Position numbers and translations under genes: made by a program | The notes under the pieces: model-generated | Databases searched by the model: none | Seen by the model: the letters and a program-made list of their open reading frames with translations, nothing else | What the model was told of the DNA's origin: nothing | In this document: positions 47,068-57,600 of the stretch, one piece after another | Layout of the letters: every line of letters starts with the position of its first letter | Numbering within the stretch: the stretch's first letter is position 1 | Source: Glandiceps talaboti | Lineage: Eukaryota > Hemichordata > Enteropneusta > Spengelidae | Length of the DNA stretch: 64,000 nucleotides | NCBI RefSeq assembly: GCF_964340395.1 | Contig: NC_135565.1 | Span: 16,680,709 to 16,744,708, forward strand | Direction of reading: 5' to 3'

Positions 47068-50000
47068 ATTTCTTGAAACAATGACCAACTGACCAGTTGT
47101 GAGAACAAAATCAAGCTCGTAACTTTATTTCCCACAATGCCTCACCCCCAGTGTACCACAGGCATCTTCTACATCAGATTAGTCATTTCTTATAACTATG
47201 TTTGCCAATCATGATTACTGAACATCAACAATACAATAAAATTGTACACAGATATACTTGTCCTCATTCCTGTGGCTTTAATTCTTTTGTTGTTGTTGAA
47301 AATCAATTTTGAAGGAAAGTCTATGTTCCAAGCCAGTTGGTCATGTAATTTTAATTAACCATTAGACCGTCATAACTCCACAATTTATGTTGAGGTTAAA
47401 AGTATTAGAAAAAGTATAGTTTTTAGTTGGTGTTCATGTATATTATAAGTTTGACTGTATATTGGAAATATACTGGGTAAGTTGGAGTGTATAAACTTCT
47501 TATTTCTCAATTTAACCTGTACAAATTCAGCCAGTGAGGGCAGTGTTTATGAATCAAGGACTATTCAGAACAAAGTAAAAAAAACCTCTTGTACTTTCTT
47601 AGCCTACTATACCACTTAATGTGATGAAAATCATACTCCAGACCACGTCATTGTATGTAATAACAGTATCAAAACAGCAAACATAAAGATCAACTGTCTC
47701 TAGCCAGGAACTACAGGTATTATACCATGCACAAGTCATTTAGAACCAAAAATATGGAATATATACTCTGGTCGTTCTACGACACGCAACAATTGTCTGT
47801 GTCACGACAACGCACGTCTACGTCACTGGTTCTATGTACGAAATATTAGTCAAAACGTTCAAAATTAGCATAACAACCCTATATTTCTCTGATAATACTT
47901 GCACGGTTATAATTATGTTATTCTCCAATATTTTTTTTCATTCAGGCGGAAAATACTTGTGACCTATAAGGGTTGTCACTACTCATCTAGCGACTGGTAG
48001 TGACAAAGGCCTCTTAGGTCACTCATATTTTCCTTGGCTGAAACTGAGGTCACTCATATTTCCCTTGGCTGAAACTTGAAAGAAGAAAAATATTGGGGAA
48101 TAACATCTAATTACACTGTTGCCATTCTCTGAGCCATCTTATGAAAAAAATGTGTTGGCAGAACATTGCTCTGTATAACAGAACTCAGTCTCTGGGTTGT
48201 AGGAATCGTACCTGAAATGAATTCATTTACTATAACAAACCTAACTAGATTTTGTCATCAAATAGATAGTTAGATTGAAATAAAGCAACATAACGTCCAG
48301 TGTGTCCTGTAATCTTGTGTATGGATCACAATGATAGAAAGTGATGAAAACTGGTAAAAAGATTCGTGCGAGTCACAACGCTACATTTTAGTTCATCATC
48401 GTATGACAACAAATTAGTGTATGTACCAGTGGTGTATGAAATAGGCAAATATTACGTAATATATGTATAGGGATACACTGGTTTGGTGATGTCCTTGTAG
48501 GTAGTGAGTTTTGATGGTGAAAAGTGGTTTCTACTCTCTGATCATAGCATGTGTGCAGTATGGGTATACAAGTACATGTACTACTGAAGTTACAAGGACA
48601 GGTTATGCAAATTCATGACAGGAGGTCATAGTGCAAGGGTCATAAGTCATGAATCATTTTGAACATTTTACTAGCAAGTTCTGATAAAATAATCTTTTCT
48701 CATTAAACTTTGATTAGAAAGGCGTGACTTTTGTATATTATTTTAAAAAATGACACTGCTCGATATCACTGACAGCTCATTGAATGTATAGAAGATACTT
48801 TGCAGTTCCACAGTGATGTGAGAACAAACATTATAACATAGCCCTATCATGTAAACATGCAGTCCCAAACCTGATTGGAAGTCTATAAATTATGTCCGTG
48901 TATTTGTGTATATGTCTATAAAAACATCGCTGGAAGCAATTCCCAGCATAATATTTATTTTATTTTATTAAAGACATACATGTAACGTATACAATACAGT
49001 ATACTTTTTAGTAGGTACAGAATACAATGTATGATAAATGGGAAAATACGAAGAAAGAATCCAAATATGGCTTCCATTCTAGTAAAACTCACATATTTTG
49101 CTGCAACCGTACACTTTTGTACTAATTAACCGCTTTATTTCCTCGTTAGTACAAACATTTTAGTGGTTTCAGTGAATATAGAAAATGTAGACATATTTTT
49201 TTGTAATCGATCCTGTAACAAAAGGAAAAGATTTGAAATAAATGAGATATTATTGCAGTTGAAATTTTGAAAGAAACTTCTTATTACGAAACAAACAAAA
49301 AGAAGAAATTGCAAATGTTGTGTTTGTATTACTCAATTGACAAGTGTTTTTGTTGAGAGCGGTAAATAGGTAAAAATCTACCCAAGTTTCCTGATCATTT
49401 TTCCCCTCTGTATATATGTTTGTTGTTATTTCTTTCCTCATTTATCTACTTTTGCAGAATTTAATTTCAGTCTGTACAATGCACTGAGACACACATGTAG
49501 CACGTTTTTTTTACAAGAAATAAATAATAAATAAAAAAAATAATAAATAATAAATTTTACTGGGTTCCCACCAGTGTTTTTTTTTATTGAGGGCGGTAAA
49601 TAGATAAAAAAAATCTACCCCCGTTTCCCGGTTCCCCAGTATATTATTAAATTGATTTTCATGACAAAATAAAATTCTAAGTTGTAGAATGGAAAGTGTT
49701 ACATAATGAAATAATAATGATATATATTGTAATTCCTACAGGTATAGGTACATGTACAGTAGAACAGGAAGTTATTATACTGAATTAAAGTATAATGAGC
49801 CAGCAATTATGAAATTGCCTGTTTTGGCAGTCAAAATGAACCCATGCTGTGTAGTGATGCATAAAACATGTTCTTCGTTCCCAATGTTTTTGTTAAGGCT
49901 TGTAAGTAGAGAAAATCAACTAGAAAGTTTGTGAAACGTTTACAAATAGACTCTCTTTCCAAAATGAATTGTACATGTGAAGTTAATATTTGGCAAATAT

Positions 50001-53000
50001 CTCATTCTGATATTCTGTAAGAATCAGAAGTATGCTATATAAATAATCAAGCGAGAAGTTATTTTAGTCGAGAAAAATTCAAAGAATGATACTTTTTCTG
50101 ATCAAGTTTGCGTCGAAAATTGTACTGAAAAACTGATGTATATGTGTATCACTGATGTCATAGTGCCATGTAGAGTTGAGAAATAGAGTGCTTTTACAGT
50201 TGTACAAAAGCTTAACCTTTGGACCCTACTTTTACATTCACCCCCATTGTATTAACATTAATGGCACATTCCATATTGCATGATATGGGGAGGGAAGGTG
50301 TGATATTATTATTATTATTATTATTTGACTTTATTTAAACTCGATAAATTGTTGAGCTAAAGGCTCTTCTCACACAATGTCGAGTATCTTTAAAATATTT
50401 ACAATATATACATATTCTGGAACAGTAAAAGAGTTGAGAAACAGTTCTTTTAAGTTGTACAAAACGTTAACCTTTGGCCCCTATATTCGCATTCATTCCT
50501 AAATGTATTACATTGATGGCACATTCCATGTAGCATGAAATAGGGGAGAAAAATAGAGTGATAATCTGAAGGAGCAATAAGTAGAAGTAATGAGTAGAAA
50601 ACTGTTATCATTGTGTGCATAATTTATTAGCATTGCCTGTTAGCAAATACTTGCAAGGGTATTGCAAATAATCCTGTGTAAAAAACATACAGGTGTCGTG
50701 TTTACTCTCTGCAAATTAGTGTGCATTGTTATCTTGGCAATACACACTGTAGCGGGGATGAATTCTAGTGATATAGAAATGTAAAATAAATCATCTTTCC
50801 CTCAAAGTTCAAACAAGTAGAAAGTTAAAAACTGTCATTATTTTTTAAAAACCTCATGTCCATATAATAATCCAATTAACTTATGGAAATTACCTTTCCC
50901 TCAGAGTTCAAACAAGTAAATTGTAAAAGTTGCCATTTTGGAAATCACCTTTCCCACAGAGGGAGGTCACCTTTCCCACAAAGGTCAAAAAAGTGCAATT
51001 GATAGAAAATCTATCATTTTGAGAATCACCATCCCCCTCAGAACTGAAATCCTCATCCTGTTAATCAAAATGTTTGATATTATATAATTTGCATCCCCAA
51101 GAGTCCCAAGATGGAATTGAAATTCGTGATTTAAGTCGTAGGCGTTGATGCAACGACACTGTCAATTTGATGATTCAACCTCTACATGTACATATTAAAT
51201 ATTGACCATGTCATTAATATTCCTTTTCACCGAATTTTTGATAGGTAATTGGCTGAATTAACATGTAACCCTGTTTTATTTTTGAATGGCAAAAATAAAT
51301 GCAGAGTCACAATAGACTGCAGTTGCTTCAACTTTCATCCCGTAAAATATATATACAAAATGAAATTTGAAGGCTATGTTGTCAGGATTTCACACATTGA
51401 CACAACAAGTTTAATTGGTGTGATTGAATTCGAAGTGGATTTGAAACACTCAATCAGGGTATATTACTGACAACTGTAGCTATACATTGGACTCAGATTT
51501 ACTTACACAATACAGTGTACTATTACTAGTTATTAAACACCTGGTGCCCCTCATTCCCCTACTAATCTTATTTATATGTCATATCTTTTGTTAAACAGGT
51601 TTGTAGGTAGAATCTATCTCAGGTTCTCGCCTTGTTTTCCCCTCCCCTAATTTAATTGGTTTGTAAATTACTATGTTTTTCTAGAACTTTGTAACAAGGG
51701 AGCCACACGTTCATAATTTTTAGGTGTTCTATTGACATTATGACACCATACTCGAAGTTACTTTTATTTTTTGGCAAAAATTATTATCATGACAGCCACC
51801 AGACCCGAGATTTTGCTGTCCTGGACCCAAACTGGATAAGGAAATGTGCAAGTGTGACATACAATGTACATGTACTAGCTGTATTTGCGTCAGTGCTTGT
51901 GCAGTGTTTTTTTGTGGCCATGCTTTCATAGGGATAGCAAGTGAAAGTGCAGCAGAAAACACTGCAAGCACGAGTGCAAAAAATAGCCTTGAGTAACCCA
52001 CCCACACTGGCACTCATGGCGTAGGCACTGTTAATTCATATGTTTGTCCAAAACAACAAATTTTCAGTAAAAATCATACTGTGCCATGATGTAAAACGAA
52101 AGATGCCTCATTTGCATGCAAATATGTAGGAATGGTTTCAACATTGCTCTGCAGTGTGGCAGTATACCACTAGTGTTAGTAAATACACACACCAGTGTAA
52201 GTAATCTCAGACTGGTACATACATGTATGTAATACTAAATAATAAACTCTAACTGAGGGGTACTGCCTGCAATGTCAGACATAATACACAGCAACAAATG
52301 ACTATTTGAATCATGCTATTAGATCATAATACATGTACAATACATGTGTCTATATTCAGTTTCACTACATGTCTAGTCAGGTTGGCATCACATACACAAT
52401 TATTGACATTTGCTCACTAACTGCTGTAAGATTTCAGTAATGGCATATGAAAGTTCAATCTGTTTCACCATGAAGGTTTCAAGAGTTGAGTAAAGTCAGC
52501 GTGACTACCTTGTAATGTTTCATCTCTATTGCCGTCTATGAAATAGATCACTGTATGAATGTTTTGTTTGAACACAATAATCGGAGGGGTAAAGTCAGTG
52601 ATATTCAGATGCCAGGGCTTGAAATTAATTTTTTTCTTTGGTAGTCCTAGCGGGCTACCAATTTTCAGAAACCGGGATTGTGACCTGTAGTCCCATATTC
52701 CTGAACTGAAAACAGATTTCCTCGATTGGAAATATGTGAATTATTAAAATACTTTCATGTCCATAAATCTTCCATCCTCATCACATAATCAGTGGTAGCC
52801 TGAGTGGGCAAACAATGTCAGCAAATTATGGTAGCCCCATGACAAGAATTGGTAGTCTGTGGACATGGGAATACTATTAATTTCAAGCCCTGGATGTTGA
52901 GGGAGACAAAAGTATGACTCCTGTATAATATTTCCACTCTCTTGCCTTTCTATGAAATAGATCATTATATTATTCAACCAACTGTTTTAATGGCAAAGTT

Positions 53001-54617
53001 TTGAATAAAAATTGTCAAAAAATGTAATATATGATAGATACATATATATATATAGTAGACAAGTATCTCGGACAAAGACTGATTTTTGGCTTTGTCGATT
53101 ATTTTTTAAACTCTATGGTAATCATTAAAATAAATCATTTTGACATAAGTATCCATTTCAGAAAACATGGTACTCATAAAAACTTGCTTGATTTTAATTA
53201 ATTTTACAAAACTTGTGAGCCATAAAAATATATTTCTTGCACACGTTGATTTCACAAAACTTGTTAGCCATAAAGATATATTTCTTGCACACGTTAATTT
53301 CACAAAATTTGTTAGCCATAAAAAGATATTTCTGGCACACGTTAATTTCACAAAACTTGTTAGCCATAAAGATATGTTTCTTGCACACGTTTATTTCATA
53401 AAACCTGGTAGTACTAAAAACATGCCTGATTATGAAAATATTTTTTTTAGTAATCATAAATAATATTTGACAATGAAATTATTCAGAAATTCAAGGTCAC
53501 AGCTTTAATTACTAATAAATGCCTATCAAATAATACATGCACCAAGTAATGTGTAACAACAGAGTCTATGATTTGAGCATTATTATACATCATTATCTGT
53601 GGCACAAAATTTTCATTTCAAATATTGTGGAATCTAAAATGGTTTTTAGTCCAGAACCATTCACTTTGTGATAAAGTATGAAATTTGTACAAAGGTCAAG
53701 GGTTACTAAAAATGAATACATAGCATAGAGAAAGTTTTTCATTCAATGAAATCAAAAATCAAGGAAGTTTTGTTATGTGGATGACAATGATAATATGTGT
53801 ATGTTAATATTGGTGTGTGTCTGTACAGTGATATTAAACTCCATATACCCTGACCTCACCCAGCTACATGGATATTCCGAACACACATGATAATATTATT
53901 ATCATTATTATCTTTTTTTATTGCCATAAGTATAAAAAGTATACAATGGAATTTGCTTTGGTTATATGTAGCTCGGTTAAAACATGAACAATGGGGATAT
54001 GAATAACATTAAAAGTGTGTGTCTGTACAAGGATATTAAACTCAATATACTAGTACCCTGACCTCACCCACCTATATTGCTAACACACATGATAATGAAG
54101 GGTGACCTGTTATGAATGTAAGTAGATTCTATGTCAATAATAATGTATGGCTCATTGTCACTATGGTTGATTAATAGTATGCAATATACATGTATTACTA
54201 CTATCTCATTATGTACTTGTATTTGTAAAAGCTGTGTTCTCGTGCTCGACAAAGATCTGCATATGCTCTCACACATGCATACATGTATATTGTACATGTA
54301 TGTGCAGGCTTATTCCCTTGACATTCATTCATATGTATGTACATGTATGTGTGTGTATGTGTGTGTGCACGTGTATGTATGTGTGTGTGCACGTGTATGT
54401 ATGTATGTATGTATGTATGTATGTATGTATGTACATGTACATGTATGTATGTATGTATGTATATGTGTTTGTATGTACATTTGTATGTATGTATGTATGT
54501 TTGTATGTATGTATGTATGTATGTATACATGTATGTATGTATGTATGTACATGTATGCATGTATATGTATGTATGGCTATATTATGTACATGTATGTGTA
54601 TGTATATATCAATGTAT

Positions 54618-54661
<44 letters not shown>

Positions 54662-57600
54662 TTTGTGACAGATTCATCACACAGTCAATGTCAGACCAGC
54701 TTGTCATTATTTTTATTGAGTATATTACTACTCTTTGCTTTCATTTCCCTTTATTCATACTAGACAGATATCTATTGTCCATTAGACTACATCAGTGTTT
54801 GTAAGTAGAAAGTCTCATGGAGACAGCCAGCCATCAATTTTACCATTTCCCCTGGAGTGGTTTTACTTGCACCTAGCAAGTAGAGAAAACGTGACAGGGA
54901 AATCTTTCTTTTCAAGTTGATGACATACATGAGATGGACAAGAAATTGTATGCAAGGTCAGAGAGAGTGAAGTAGTCTGTGTGTGTTGTTATTGAAATGT
55001 GTGTGCTTTGACACATCAGTTATCATTATCATCATTGTTGTTATCATCTTTGAATCGTATGGTGTGTTACTCAGGTACATTGTACTCAGGATTATAGATA
55101 GGAAAGGCTGTCTGATTCCCTATACACGGCTTACTTTGATAAAATTATATCTACTGATGTTGGTTGGATTTGTAGCATCTGTGCCATTCTTAAAGCTTAC
55201 ATTCAAGTTGTATATTTTAAAGCAAGTGTCTGTTGTGTTTGCCTGAGTGACAGTACATGTGAATCCCATCCAATTTGATATTATGTGTTCACCTTTAAAT
55301 TCAACTAAGCGCTAGTCTGGTGTTAATGTTGGGTTGGTGTAGGTATTCACTCATCCTGTTGTTAACGCATACCGGTGAGATGTTCATGCCAGCCTGGTGT
55401 TGATAATATTGAGGTGGCACAGATATTGTCCCTTCAAGCTGTTAATATATGCTAAAACCACCCTGACAGTAGTGTGGCTATAGCTCAGTACTACATGTAT
55501 CCCAGTTACAATGTTATTCTGCAGCTTTGAACATTTTATTAAAAAGGAAATCAAAATGGGATATTATTTATTTGTTCTAGGCAAAGTTTACTCAGTGGTA
55601 GCCTTGAGACCTGGACTTATGTCATTTAGCTGAAGTGTTTTCCTTGCCTTTGACTTTAAAGGTATGAATGAATGAAAAGATAGGGTGCATTGACCTCATT
55701 GGCATGGGAATAGATTGAACTCATCTTCAAATCTTCATGGCAAGACTCCTTATGTTACTCATAATTCCCTTGGCTGAATGAAGAGAAAATATTGAAGAGT
55801 AGGTGATTGTTGATAGAGGGCAGTCTACATGTCTGTTGTACTAGTGCAGTTGTCATTGATGGATCACCAAGCTCTGTGAATACAAACAACTATAATAGTA
55901 TTTTAGAACTGTACGTGTAAGCTTGTCTGCTCTGCTGTTGAGTTGACCTGAAGTGTCTTGAAGCGACACTGGTACAGGCTGTATAACTTGTAACATCAAC
56001 ACCCAGTAGAGAGAGAAAGCAGTGTTGAAACCTAGAATATAAAGATCTCAGGTAGACTTGATATGTGTTATGTTATCAATGGCGCTGCAATAAGTACATA
56101 GGATTATTCTGGGAAACCTTTTCTATAGATTTGCCTGACAGCTATTTTTCACAAGTGAATTTTAATCCTACATGTACACCAAACTGGGACTTAAATAACA
56201 CACACTTTGATCAATGCAAAGTGAATGTAGTTGCGTTCTTCCAATACGTACTTGACCCAAAAATAAAAGGAAATATAATTCAAATCAGTGGTGCATTCAC
56301 AGTCATAGAATTTGATACATGACATTATGTAAATCTGAAATTTTGTTACACAGCCTCCGATATTTGATTTATGTGCATGCCAACACAATATGGTATACTT
56401 TGTGTTTAGTTAGTAGGATTAAAGCAGGTAACATAAATCACTCCAATTCATACATCGAGGTGTATTTAGTAGTAAATATCGTGTTTCATAATTAGAATTA
56501 TTTCATACGCAGAAAGGAAATACTAATGAATTTTATAGTCATGATCTGCTGAATCACTGCGCTTGCCAATTTTTGTGAAAGCCCCCAGGGTGGATTAGAG
56601 TTACAATGTGAATGAAAAAACCCCAGTACTATACAAAGAATTGGGCCAGACCATAAGAATGCAGTGTTCTCCCCAAGATGGACTGCAAGGATTTTGGCTA
56701 ATTTGCATAATGATTTACATATAAATAACATGGTAATTTGCATATTGGTTTGTAAAGTGATCAGCATGTAATAATATGCATGTCTTCAACACTGGAACAA
56801 ACTCTGACATTTATTTTAACATACATACATTTAGGATCAATGATTTCTCTTCTTATGAAAGTATTTTTATGATTTTATTATTCAAAGATTACTAAAGCTC
56901 AAGGATGGTTGATAGAACACTTTGGTAGAAACCTGCCTAGTATGGCGGCCTACATAGCAAGGATAGTGTTAACACTGCTTTCTCTATAGTGGAGAGAATA
57001 CAGCATGGTAGAAACCTGCCAAGCATGGCGGCCTACATGGCACTGTGCTTTCTCTATAGTGGGGAGAACACTGAGACTGGTCCTGTCAAAACCTTATACT
57101 TCCACTGATAAGGAAAAATTGCTACAAAAAGTCTTTCATTCCATCAGCTAGTTCCATTTTAAACTCTGGATTCACTGAATTGTAATAACTGTGATTGGAT
57201 TTAGTCTTGCATGTATTTTTATAGATCTAACATAATATTATTGTACATTTGTCTGTATGGATGTGTGTTGTCTGTGATATCGTTTTATTTATATATTGGG
57301 ATTTCTGAGATGCCAAAATAAAATTTTCCATATGTTTTAATTTAATGGACAATAAAGATTTTGAATTGAATTGAGAGCACTATTTCTTGGAAGGTACATA
57401 AAATAAATATAGCGACACAGTTCCTTCCTTTGTTTTCCAGTACAATGACTCCAACTACATCCATGATATTTAATGTTGATAAATAATGAAAATATTTAAT
57501 GTACAGCACTTGAAAACTTGAATCTCCAGTATTGAGTATCTCCAGAGTCTGTATGACCAAGGAAACCGAACACGTCAGAGTGCATGATTAGCAGTTAAAT

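Noticed and set aside
51249-51470. 73-residue frame in PHF21 intron 3 as a nested gene
   Set aside because: Nothing recognisable in the peptide and no supporting promoter, splice or poly(A) context.
53167-53463. Repeated LVSHKDIFLAHVNFTK frame
   Set aside because: By-product of a 48-bp minisatellite, open on both strands, inside a PHF21 intron.
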